Origin: Prorocentrum cordatum
Taxonomy: Eukaryota; Sar; Dinophyceae; Prorocentrales; Prorocentraceae
Length of the DNA: 64,000 nucleotides
NCBI GenBank assembly: GCA_963575745.1
Contig: CAUYUJ010016152.1
Location: 188,545 to 252,544 of the forward strand
Reading direction: 5' to 3'
A model generated the notes under the pieces. It saw only the letters and a program-made list of their open reading frames with translations, made no database searches and was not told the origin of the DNA. The position numbers and the translations under genes were made by a program. Shown in pieces: positions 40,327 to 49,985 of this stretch. Positions within the stretch are counted from its first letter, which is position 1. Each line of letters opens with the position of its first letter.

Positions 40327-41701
40327 GGTGCCCCCTAACCCAGCGGCCGCCCCTGGCGTGCCGGTGGGACCTGACTGCCCCCAGCTGACGCACGGCGTCC
40401 CGGGCGCACTCGTGTCTGTAGGCCCCCCCGAGGGTGATGGGGAGGCCCCCGCGACTGTGAATGGGGGAAGGACTACGCCACCTCCGACCATCCCTACCCA
40501 GGCGGAGGATACGGTCGGACGGAAGTACTTGATCCGCCTCTACGAGCCCGCCGACACAGGGGAAGGCGCCCGCCCTTACACAACTGCCCGAGGGATAGGG
40601 CGGGGAGAGGCGCGGGGGAGAGGAGGGAAGAAGGACTGGGCGGGGATTTGGATACCAGGAGTGGAGGTTGAGCTGGCGTTCCCACTATGGGCGGTGGGAC
40701 CCTGGAGCCTCTCTTCCGAGGGGCGCCTCAACGCCTCCCGCCCCCCATTTGATGCCCAGGAAATCACGGAGGCCATCTATGCCCAGATGGGAGAAGCAAG
40801 TGAGGGCGGGGGGAAGCCCTGCGCGCTGGCCGACCTGCTGCAGTGGGCGAAGTTCTTGACCTGTAGGTGCCCTCTCCACCCCTACGCGCGGGTTATCCCT
40901 CCCGGGCAGCAAGCTCGGGGAGGGGAAGCGCTGTGCAACGCCCTTGGGGAGCCGCGCTCCATCCTGCGCGCGGAGGGAAGATCTGCCTCCCCGCCCCCTC
41001 GAGGCGGTCGCATCGCCCGCCTGCTCCACACGCCCTCAAGCAAGGAAGAGCTGCTGAGGTTGGGCCGGGGCCACACCCCGGGGCGCCGAGCGGGGGGAAC
41101 GCCGGTGATGGAGCCGAACAGCACGGAGCTGGGGCTGTACCTCCAGGCGGGTGCCCCAGGCAAGCCGACGGGGGCGAAGATGCTGGAGGTGGCGGCAGCC
41201 GTGGGCCGGAAGCCACACCGAGTGCGGACCGCGATTCTGGGGCAGGCCCGAGAGCACCTGGAGAATCCGCTCCTCTTCCCCTCGGTGCGTCCTCGGCTGG
41301 AGGAGGTCACTGCCCAACTTGACCTACGGGGAAGGGCAGGGGGCGCGGTGCGGGCCCTCGCCTTCCGACCGCGGGGGACCTCCCCCAAGCTGCCGCTGAA
41401 GCCCCAGGACCCCCGCCCCACGCCCCCATGGAGGCGGGGGGAGAGCCCCCGCGCCCTCCAGCCGGTGGAGGGAACCCCCGCCGAATCGGCTCAGGCCGTC
41501 GTCCCCGGAGAAAGGAAGCGAAAGGGTTCCTCCGTTCCCGCGCTCCTGCGGGCGCACCGTCCCCCTGCGAAGGGAGAGGACGGGGGGGGAACCTCATATA
41601 CCTCCAAGGGGCCTCGCGGAGGGTATGCCACCTCGCGCGGGGATGCGGCACCTTCCAGGTGGCCGTGGGACCTGCCCATCTTGGGCGGGAGCTTTATTTG
41701 A
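40202..41701 (+). pseudogene. Linker region of the plus-copy polyprotein
   Basis: This 499-codon frame overlaps the end of the previous one by about 125 bases in another phase, which is where a frameshift probably lies. GRKYLIRLYEPADTGEGARP, GIWIPGVEVELAFPLWAVGP and CALADLLQWAKFLTCRC occupy the place that GQHFIIRARVHWPEGAQRMI and its following region hold in the minus copy. Its end (beyond 41400) becomes Pro/Arg-rich and is probably no longer the true phase. No catalytic motif is recognised. Confidence 0.45.
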
Positions 41702-42330
41702 CCCTGCGCGGGCACGGCCGGGGGGCCCTCGCCTTGCTGGAAGGGGTCGGCTGGCCCCTCCCGCTCAGCGACCGGATTGCGTATGGTTTGGCGGCCTGCC
41801 TGATGGGTGCCCCTAAGGCGGGGCCCGCCGACCCGAACGCCCTCGCGGTGGCCGACTTCGTGGTCGCAAGGGGCGCGGACGCCGGGCCCCTCGTCGCCGC
41901 GGAAGGACACGGGAGGGGGCCCCCCCTCGCCGGCCCCCGCAGACCTTGGCACGTGGGCGGAGGCCGCCCAGACGCAGATCCGGGTGTTCGCCCTGACTTA
42001 TGGACAGGAGCACTCACTGCCCAGGACCACCGCCTTACGGTTCTTGCTACGGGAACATCAAGACCGGCCAGAGTACCTGTCCCTCGCCGACTTGATGGAG
42101 GTCTGGGAGGAGCTCACGTGGCACTGTGGGCGAGGATGCGGGACGAGCTCCGGTCCGTGGAGGCCGAGATTGGCTCCCACCCAACCGCGCTGCCGGAGCT
42201 GACGGCCTACGCCACAGCCCCGGATGTGCACGGGAGAGCCCGCGCGAAGATCCCCCGCACGTTCGTCGTCGAGGACCCCGCGGAGTACTACCATCGGATC
42301 GTTGCCCCGCGCCTTCGTCGGGGGAGGATT
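41590..42330 (+). pseudogene. LARGCG/GREL core region of the plus copy
   Basis: In one phase VCHLARGCGTFQVAVGPAHL, GRELYLTLRGHGRGALALLE and LSDRIAYGLAACLMGAPKAG align with YLARGCGQLTVEVCDEVLGR, ELFYALRRTCEQNKALMLAV and VSNRIAMACASLSFGG of the minus copy (its residues 967-1027). After phase changes, TWAEAAQTQIRVFALTYGQE and then RMRDELRSVEAEIG, FVVEDPAEYYHRIVAPRLRR align with the minus-copy residues 1070-1200. I know no name for this domain. Its conservation between diverged copies implies a selected role, perhaps capsid-like. Confidence 0.5.
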
Positions 42331-43099
42331 GGACCCTGCCAGTCTCGGGGCGGGGGGGCCCTCCCCGGGCCCGGGTTCGTGCGCCCGAGGGGCGGACGTG
42401 GGTGGGAAGAACCACCCCGCGGGCCTGGCGCGTTCCTGCGCCCCCCTCCGAACGCCAATCGGGAGCCCTCCGCCGAGGGCCCCTCCCCCCTCCTCGGCCA
42501 CGCCCTTCTTTGCGCCTACCCGCGCACGAGCGGAAGAGCGCAGGAGGTGGGCGAGGAGGAGGCCCCCCCTGTGGGGGGGGAGGCGGCAGCATCAAGCCCG
42601 CCGGTGGACCCCCTGGAGTGGGGCGCCGCCTTGAGCCCCCACCCGGAAGAGGACGAGGTGGGGCCGGCTGCGAGGCAGGCGTCGCCGGAGCCCCCCCCTT
42701 CGCGTGGGAGGGAAGGGGCCGCGGGAGGCCGAGCTCGGCAGCCTCGCTCGGCGAGTGCGCTGCCGGGAGGCTTCGTGCCGAACGAGAACCACACCTGCCT
42801 GGCCGACGAAGAGAGCGAGATCCGCTACCTGATTCCCCCTACCCAGGAGTCCTTGGACGCGCCGAACGAGGCGGCCGCCCGGGCTGGCGGGGACAACCCG
42901 GTCCCCGATGCGCCACTCGAGGCGGGAAGGGACGGAGCGGGAAGCCAGAGCGCCACTTCGGAGGAGGGGGAGATGCCGGGTCCACGCCGCCCAAACTACC
43001 GCCAGCACACTGCGGGAGGAGGGGCCGGGGGAAGGTCAGCCAGGAAATCCTTCACCGGGGATCGAGGGGGAAGGGGAGGGGACAGCCCCCGTGGCGGGA

Positions 43100-43530
43100 G
43101 CCCTCCCCCCCACCACGGCCCCGGATTACGCCCGAGCGGTGCGGAAGGCACTGGCGCGGGGGGCTACTCCCAGGGACCAGAGGGGGCTCCTGCTTTGCTG
43201 GGACTACGCCAGCCACCGGGGGTATGAGGGAGGGGGAGGGGCCTGCCCCCACGCTCACTGCGACTTGGGACCCGCTCGGGGACTGCCGGCCCCACTCATG
43301 GGGGAGCTGGTGCGCCGAGGGGGCTGGAAGGACCAGCCCGTGGTGGCGGAACAGGATCAACCGGCGCGGCTGGCCGCCCTCCATGGGGGGCCCTCAACCG
43401 AGCGGGGGGGCGAGCCGCCCACGCACGTCCGGGCCTGGGACCCGACCAGGGGGGAATATGACTGGTTCACCCCCCTCCCCGGGCGGGAAGACGTCTTGGA
43501 TCAGTACTGCAACGGTCCGGACTTCAGCTT
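43100..43530 (+). pseudogene. Damaged CCCH-type zinc finger region of the plus copy
   Basis: LCWDYASHRG leads to CPHAH at 43193-43258. It lines up with the minus-copy finger C-x8-C-x6-C-x3-H with no gaps, but the second cysteine reads tyrosine (TAT, one base from a Cys codon). RKALARGATPRDQRGLLLCW before it and GELVRRGGWKDQPVVAEQDQ after it also match. RNA binding is the usual role of CCCH fingers; this copy probably cannot hold zinc normally. Confidence 0.55.
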
Positions 43531-44540
43531 CACCGAGAACCACCATATAAGGCGCATCGCTTCAACCCAGTGGGGGACCCGGACGACCCAGAGGAGGAGG
43601 CGCGGGAGGCCGGAATGCAGGCCATTAACGCGCGCCCCGATGTGCGAGAGTTCCTCAAGGGGGGGCCCTCCGGGCACCTGGAGACCGCGGTCAAGAACCA
43701 CCTCCTGGAGGAACACCTGGCCTCGACGGCGACAGAAGGCGGGTGCTTGCCGTACTCCGGAGGATCGTGGACGGACCCAACTGGAAGCTGGTCAGGGAGG
43801 CCGCCGACTGCCTCGATCGGCTCGCGCCTGAGCCCGGCGGCGCCCGGGGGGGGGACGTCCGCCCCCCAGACCGCAGGGGCCGCGCCCGGCTCCTCCAAGC
43901 CCCGGGCGAGGGGGGCGGGGTAGGGCGGGGGGCCCTCCAAATTGATGGAGGGGAGTGGGACGTGCTCGATTTCCACGACCGCCTCCCCCTCGGAAAGGGC
44001 CCTCTCCTCGCGGAGCGCTTGGGCATCCAGGAGGACTGAGAGAAAGCAGTGTATCCTCCTGAGCGCGGCGGGCGCCGCCCTCTGGGCCCGTGAGGGAAGG
44101 GGGCCGCCCAGCCTCTCGGAGGTCTGGGCGCGCGCGCTCGCGGCCAGAGCGGAGCAGCTGGACCAAGCAGTTCGGGCGGAAGAATCACTGGGGCCTCCGG
44201 AGGCCGAGCTAGCGGTCGGGTAGGCGGACCTCCGGATCTTCATCCACGACGCGGCCGCCCCACACCACGACAAGGACTACCGCGCCCTGGTCGTGTTCCC
44301 CCTCCGCCTCCTGGAGGGTGTCGTCCTAAACGTCGTGATGATGGACTACGGTGGAAAAGTGACCACACACCTTCTGGAAGGAGCCCGCTCCGGGGAGGGC
44401 TCACCTCAGGCCTGGATGTTGATCCACCGGGGGCACGCCCGCGCCCTCCGCCCCCGAACCCCGACCTCGGGAGAAGCGAGAGGGGATGCGTGCCTGAAGC
44501 CCTCCATCAGACTCTTCGGAGGGAGGCCACGATCATGAAT
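43530..44540 (+). pseudogene. HDKD domain region of the plus copy
   Basis: DVREFLKGGPSGHLETAVKN, VREAADCLDRLAP and WDVLDFHDRLPLGKGPLLAE follow the order of the minus copy (its DYMRSHVLARL, AEASELLDRLG and WRYLDYQDQLPLDE blocks). A TGA at 44037-44039 and a TAG at 44221-44223 interrupt. ADLRIFIHDAAAPHHDKDYR and ALVVFPLRLLEGVVLNVV then match RMHIHDAVHRDHDKDFRCVA of the minus copy, and AWMLIHRGHARALRP matches CHVIIHRGHMRVLHP. The function is unknown. The invariant His, Asp and closing RGH could be catalytic or structural. Confidence 0.5.
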
Positions 44541-45468
44541 GGCTGGGAGGAGTTCCTCAACCGCGACGCCCGAGGCACGGAGGTCTCCTGGAGCACCTAC
44601 GTCAAGTGCCAGGCATGCGAGGAGCGCCCCGCGGCGAGGGAGGCGGCTCTCAGGGCTGGCCGGAGGGCTGCAGCGGCAGAGCCTGCCCGGGCACCCGCAA
44701 TCAGGGCCGCCCTCCAGCTGTGGGAGGAGCTCGTCTCGGAGCACCCCGGAGCTTTGGGGGGCACGCCCGCTTTCCGCTGGGGACCCCGCTTCAAGGAAGT
44801 GTTCGCGGGAACCGCGGGGGTGACCCGCGCGGTGAAGCAGCTGGGCATCCAAGCGGATGAGCCCGTGGAGCTGTACCGGAACCCCCTGCACCCCAAGGAG
44901 TCGGAGAGGAGGGAGGACCACGACCTCTCGAACCCCGACGTCGCCGAGGCCCTGGTCCAAGAGGCAGATGCTCCCCCGGGCCCGGGAGTGGCCAACGTGT
45001 GGATGTTCGAAAACCCGTGTACCTCCTTCTGCGACCACAACACCAAATGGGGGCACCCGCACCTGGGAGAAGCCGGAGGGGACCGGTGTAAACGCCAAGG
45101 GGGTCTTGGGAAACGCCCTCTCCCAGACCACGGTAAGGTGCATACGGAACCTTCATAGATGGGGGAAGGGGTGGATCTTCGAGAACCAGGAGCACAGAGG
45201 GATATATCCCAAGGTCTACGACCTCCCCGAGTGGTTGGAAATCTTGGAGGAGACCGGTGCCGTGATCATCCCGGGAACGATGTGCGCCTGGGGCCTCCAT
45301 CCCTCAGACGCTTCGTCCCCCCATCAGTTCTATCGCAAGGGGTGCTGGCTGGTCGTCTCCGCGAACCTGGCCCCCTTCTTCACGAAGCTCCGGAGACCCT
45401 GCCCCGGTCTCTCCCCGATGCACCTGCGCGCGGAGCTCAGGGATAACGTCCCAGGGACAGGCATCTAG
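44490..45468 (+). pseudogene. C5-methyltransferase-like domain of the plus copy
   Basis: FRWGPRFKEVFAGTAGVTRA is motif I (the SAM-binding FxGxG type). MFENPCTSFCDHNTKWG holds the Pro-Cys of motif IV. After a phase change near 45095, RWGKGWIFENQEHRGIYPKV matches the ENV block, and MCAWGLHPSDASSPHQFYRK follows as in the minus copy. The catalytic Cys is retained. A TAG at 45466-45468 ends the frame, but the same phase continues into the RT ORF through AAQYPPRFARAVALAIW, which matches the end of the minus-copy first ORF. In this copy methyltransferase and RT were therefore one polyprotein. Confidence 0.6.
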
Positions 45469-45513
45469 CGGACAAGGGAAGCCGCCCAATACCCCCCGCG
45501 CTTCGCCCGCGCC

Positions 45514-48501
45514 GTGGCGCTGGCCATTTGGACGGCCACAAAACACCCACCCACCACGCCCTCGAGGGGGGGGGGAACCACGGGAGATGGTAAACTCAGG
45601 CCCTCAGGTGAGGGAGGGGACGATGCGGGAGGGAGCCAAGATGGGGAGGGAGAGGGGCCCTGGATGCCTCCCCAACGGGCAGCTGGCAGCCTGGAAAGCG
45701 GGACGGAATCGGGAAACCAGGCGCCGGGGAGAGCGGGCCGAACCGCTCAGGACTGGGCGCAGGAGCTGTGCACTCATTGTGCGGACAACCCCAAGTACTC
45801 CCCCGAGGTTGTGAAGGAGGGGGCCCGACTCGGCGATGGCCTAATCCAGGCGGCGGGAGGCTGGAAGGAAGCAGTCGACTGCTACCGAGAGGCCTGGACG
45901 AGCCGGTGGGGGAACAACCTGGACGGGGTCTTCAAGGATGAGCTATGCGAGCTGCTCGACCCCGACCTCAGGGATTACCTCCACCAGATGGTGAAGGACG
46001 GGGTTCCCGCCCGCCAACCGCTGGCCCAGGTTCGGGCCCCCTCCAAACCGCACATGAGCGTGCAGGGGCACATGGAGGAGGCGATGGAGAAGGTGTGGAA
46101 GGGCGCCAAGAGGGGGAGGGTCCTCCTCTGCGGAAAGGACTCGGAACCTTACCTAAGCGGGGTCCTCTCCTCCCCATGGGGAAGGGTGCCGAAGATGAAC
46201 CCCGACCGCGCGATCTCGGAGGAAGGAAGGTTTGTCCACGACCAGAGGGCGATGAACGAGACGGGGCACAAGTACCTCCACCCCCCAGCCTTGCAGCCCC
46301 GCCATCGGGGACTGGCGAGAGAGATCATCTGGTGGAAAGAGCGGCACCCGGGGGTAAAAATCCTGATCGCCAAGCGGGACATAGCGGAGGCCTTCCGCTG
46401 GATCTGGTTACGGGCGGAGGATGCCGGCATGTTCGCCACGGAGCTCCCTGGCAAGGTGGTTGGGATGTAGGGCAACCTGGTGGCCATCTACCTCGTCCTC
46501 ACCTTCGGGTGGATCGGGGGCCCGGGGGAGTACATGGCCTTCGGGACGGCCCTGAAGCAGTACCATGACCGCCACCGGCCGGCCGACCCAGGATGGCACG
46601 ACGACGTGCCCCACCACTCGCACCTCCTCATGGACGACGACGTCCTCATCGAGCCCCTCCTGGGACGGCGCCCCTGGATGGCCGCTAGGCTGGCCGAGGA
46701 GGGGGCCCGTAGGGTATTCGGCCCTCTTGCGATCAACGCGGAGAAGAAGGACGAGGAGGGAGAGTTCCGCGTGGACCAGATCTGCTGGGGGGCCCACGTG
46801 AACACGGAGGAGGAGACCCTGCGGCTTCCCGAGGAGAAGGTCAACAAGATCCGGATCCTGCTGAGTGACCCGGCCTACGACACGGGGAACACCCAGGTAG
46901 CCCTGAAGGATGTCCAGGTCCTTCGCGGCACCCTCAACTTCGCGGCCATCACCTGCCCCCCCCTCCGCCCCGAGTTGGGGGCGGTGGACCGGCTCCTCCG
47001 CGCTGCGGACCCGGCTGGGGTTTGGGTCAAGATCAAGGAAAGCAGCGAGGGGAGGGAGAAGGACGCGTGGGATGAGTGGTGGGAGGCGCTGGAAGTTTTC
47101 CGCCTATACGCGGGGGCGCCCCAGGCCTGGACCACCCACTTTAATGCAGGCTTGAAGGGGGTCCTCCAACCCCAGGAGCGGCTCGCCCTCCCCGGCGGAA
47201 TGGAGGAGCTGGTCTGGACCGGAGGGGACGCCGCCGAGACCCGGGTGGGGGCCGCCGACTGGTCGAACGGGGTGTACGGGGTCATGGAGGTCAAGGAGGT
47301 CATGGAGCCGTTCCACGCGGTTTTTGGGGAGGGAGCCGACATCATCGCCATCTGCGAGTTGTTTACCTTCCTGGTGCTCGCGGTGGCCCAGGCCCCGAGA
47401 TGGGAGGGGCGCCTGGTCCTCTACGTCACGGACAACACCAACACGGAGATCTGGCTCAACAAGCGGACGGCGAAGAACCGCCTGGCCCGCTACGGACTGC
47501 GCCTCCTCCAACTCCTGGAGACCCGCCACGGGTTCCACACGGTTACGGCGGGAATTTGGACCAAGCACAATAGCAGCATGGACCTCATCTCCCGGGAGAC
47601 GAGGAGCGTAGTCCAAGAGGAGATGAACCGCCTCGGCTTGGAGGAGATCGACCTCAAGGGACCCTGGAGGGAAGTGCTCGCGGGGGCGGAGAAAGGCCGC
47701 CCTTTGGTCCTCCCTGGAGACTCGGAGGAGGGGCGCCGGCTGGCCTACCAGCTGGTGGAGCGCCGCCGGGCGCGGGGGCCGCCCGCCGGACCCTTGGCCG
47801 GGGTGCAGGTCTTCGAGTGGCGCGCGACCCTCTCCCCCTACTGCCGGGTGGCCGGGGAGATGGGGGCACGGATCGGAGCCACCACCCCCAATCCCGTTTC
47901 AGCTGTGAGCCACCCCTGGTGGGAGGTCCACCAGAATCGAGTCGTGGCCGACCGGGCCGGGCGGGCCAGGACCGCGGTGAAGGAGACTTGGGTCACCTGC
48001 TCCGGTGGCAGCGACCCCGCTGGCCGAGAGGCCCTCTACTTCGCGCGGTACGCGCTCTCCCACGCCGCCACCTTCGTCGTGCTGGACGGACCCCTGGACC
48101 AGGATCTGGGAGAAGCCCGCGAGGACCTGCAGGAGGGTGGGTACGACACTGCGGAAGGCGTAGTGCACACCCACCTCCTTGGGGGCCGGTGCGCAAGGTC
48201 ACGCCGCCTCCTCCTGGCCTGGAGAGACGGGGGGAACTGGGGGAGCGCCGCACTCGCACTCTTGCGGCGGAGCGAGCGATTGGCCCCACTGAACCTCAGT
48301 AGCGCCCTGCTGACGCCCGAGGCGGCCCCTCCGGAGCTCTACATGCTCGAGGAGGAGGGGAGGGCCCACTGGCGCCACTTCAAGGTCCCTGAGAGGGCCG
48401 ACCGCGGGGAGGGAGGGCGCCCCACCGCCCTCCAGGCGGCCGGGACCTGGAAGGGCACCCGGGAGTCGGAGGGAGACGTCAGGGTCATCCCTAGTCCCTA
48501 G
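45514..48501 (+). pseudogene. RT, RNase H and second methyltransferase-like domain, one stop
   Basis: The phase is open from 45514 to 48501 except for a TAG at 46468-46470. RT: ILIAKRDIAEAFRWIWL (motif A), FGWIGGPGEYMAF (motif B region), SHLLMDDDVLIEPLLG (motif C, MDDD). RNase H has all four acids: WTGGDAAETRVG, IAICELFTFLVLA, LYVTDNTNTEIWLNK and TKHNSSMDLISRE. A final domain, HAATFVVLDGPLDQDLGEAR and GGYDTAEGVVHTHLLGGRCA ending in RSRRLLLAWR, parallels the C5-methyltransferase-like region of the minus copy. No recombinase follows. It is the best-preserved part of this copy: one nonsense mutation in 3 kb. Confidence 0.7.
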
Positions 48502-48660
48502 CCCGATGAGCAGCGGGCCTGATTACCCACTCTGGCACCCTGACGAAGTCTCCGGGCACTACCCCGTGCTATTGGAAGACACGCGGGGGGATGGCACCCC
48601 TCGGGTGAGGCGCTTCGATCCCAAGGAGGCCTGGCAGATTTCGGGGGGCCTCCTTCACGG

Positions 48661-49294
48661 ATATCCCCTCAAGCAGCACTGGTAAACTAAAAACACCTGA
48701 GCCTAAGGAGTGAGGCTCAAGGGGAGGAATGACGCTCAGACGACGATGACGATGAGCGCAGCTCTTTTTGCCAAGGAGCCGTGCTGCTCCTCTGGCGCCT
48801 GGCGCACGGTGCGCCGGCGCCTGTCTTTGGCCACGCGTCGCGGGCCACGCCGCCGCCAAAGGGCCCGAGCGCCTCGGCGGCGCCGAAAAAGTCCAGAACA
48901 GGGCGGGAAGGGGGCCTGTAGGCCCCCAGGGTGGGCCAGCTTGGCCTTTGAAAAGGCTTGAGCCGCCGAGCGGCGGAAAGAGGGGAAGAAGCGGGAAAGG
49001 GCAAAGCAAAGAGGCAAGGGCAGGAGCAAGGGGAACACAAGCGGGAGCCCGCGCCAGTTCTGGAAACGGGGATCCATCAGTTTTGCCAAACATCCTAGAT
49101 ATCCCCTCAAGCAGCACTGGTAAACTAAAAACACCTGAGCCTAAAGAGTGAGGCTCAAGGGGAGGAATGACGCTCAGACGACGATGACGATGAGCGCAGC
49201 TCTTTTTGCCAAGGAGCCGTGCTGCTCCTCTGGCGCCTGGCGCACGGTGCGCCGGCGCCTGTCTTTGGCCACGCGTCGCGGGCCACGCCGCCAA
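48661..49294. repeat. 196-bp near-identical direct repeats, 438 bp apart
   Basis: 48661-48856 and 49099-49294 differ at one base that I can see (AAGGAG versus AAAGAG). Each starts ATATCCCCTCAAGCAGCACT and ends GGGCCACGCCGCCAA. Each holds a stem-loop, TGAGCCT and AGGCTCA (48698-48704 with 48713-48719; 49136-49142 with 49151-49157). The 242-bp spacer is not repeated. They sit exactly between the two convergent large elements, so they may be terminal repeats, a solo insertion or a recent duplication. Frames through them on either strand are not convincing genes. Confidence 0.85.
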
Positions 49295-49985
49295 CCTCCT
49301 CCTATGAAGCACCGCCACGCCGAGCTGGCTGCAGCGGGTCACGTAGCCGCCGGTCCTCTCGGCGTGGAACTCAACAGTCCTGGCATTCGCGGCACGCTGC
49401 CACGTCTGCCCAGCAAGGTAGGCCCGCAGGCGCAGGGCGGCACGCCGCCGGCGCCCGCGGTGGTTCTTCGTGCGCTCTAGGCGGCAGCCCTGACTGGGCT
49501 GGCCGCCGGCGCCCCACGTAGCCGCCACCGCCGTCCCCCATGACGGCGCTGCCGGTTGCTGGGCCGGCGCGGTGCTCTTGCCCACAGGCGCCAGCTGCCG
49601 CCGCGCCACGCCCAGCTGCTCGCAAGCGCAAAGTTGAGCGCGGGCGCCGGGCTGAGCTCAGCCGGCGCCGCGCTGCCGCTCGCACGGCGTATGCCGGCGG
49701 CGGTGGTCCCCACGCGCCCTGCGCGGCAGCCCTGGCTGGGCTAGCCGCCGGCGCTCCCTCGAAGCCGCCACTGCTGCCCCCTTGGCGGCACTGCCGGATG
49801 CCAGGCCAGCGCGGCGCCTGCCCACGGGCAGCATGGCCTTTGCACGTGCCCGGCTCGTTCGCAAGTGCGAAGCTGATGCGAGCGCCAGGCTGAACTCAGC
49901 CGGCGCCGCGTGGCCGCTCGCACGGCGGTTGCCGGCGGCGGTCCACTGCTGCCCGCTCGGCCGCTGGCCGGCTGCAGCCCGCGCC
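49295..49985. repeat. 3' flank of the minus element with 242-bp tandem repeat
   Basis: GCGGCAGCCCTG(A/G)CTGGGCT begins at 49481 and again at 49723. The two units then share GCCGCCGGCGC, AAGCCGCCA/TAGCCGCCA, CTCAGCCGGCGCCGCG and CCGCTCGCACGGCG in order, with about 75-80 percent likeness by eye. The rest of the interval is GC-rich and non-coding; it follows the stop of the recombinase frame, so it is probably the 3' untranslated region of the minus element. Confidence 0.65.

Larger units (their letters stand above)
37933..48504 (+). mobile_element. Large retroelement, plus-strand copy (decayed, no recombinase)
   Basis: This 10.5-kb block is collinear at the protein level with the minus-strand block 63982-52390. 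In order they share: N-terminal membrane and Cys protein with an identically spaced zinc signature; a long linker; an LARGCG / GREL core; a CCCH-like finger; an HDKD domain; a C5-methyltransferase-like domain; RT; RNase H; and a second methyltransferase-like domain. The first 7 kb needs many phase changes, while the last 3.4 kb is one phase with two TAG stops. The tyrosine recombinase is missing: coding ends at 48501 and a repeat begins at 48661. Protein identity between copies is low enough to mean separate subfamilies. Confidence 0.75.

Noticed and set aside
48713-48722. AGGCTCAAGG as a second spliced-leader relic
   Set aside because: Only GGCTCAAG (8 bases) matches and it is part of a stem-loop within the repeat; too short to support.
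48569-49609. 346-codon minus-strand frame containing an internal duplicated protein segment
   Set aside because: The duplication is simply the 196-bp DNA repeat read in frame; no domain, and the frame lies in the flank between two elements.
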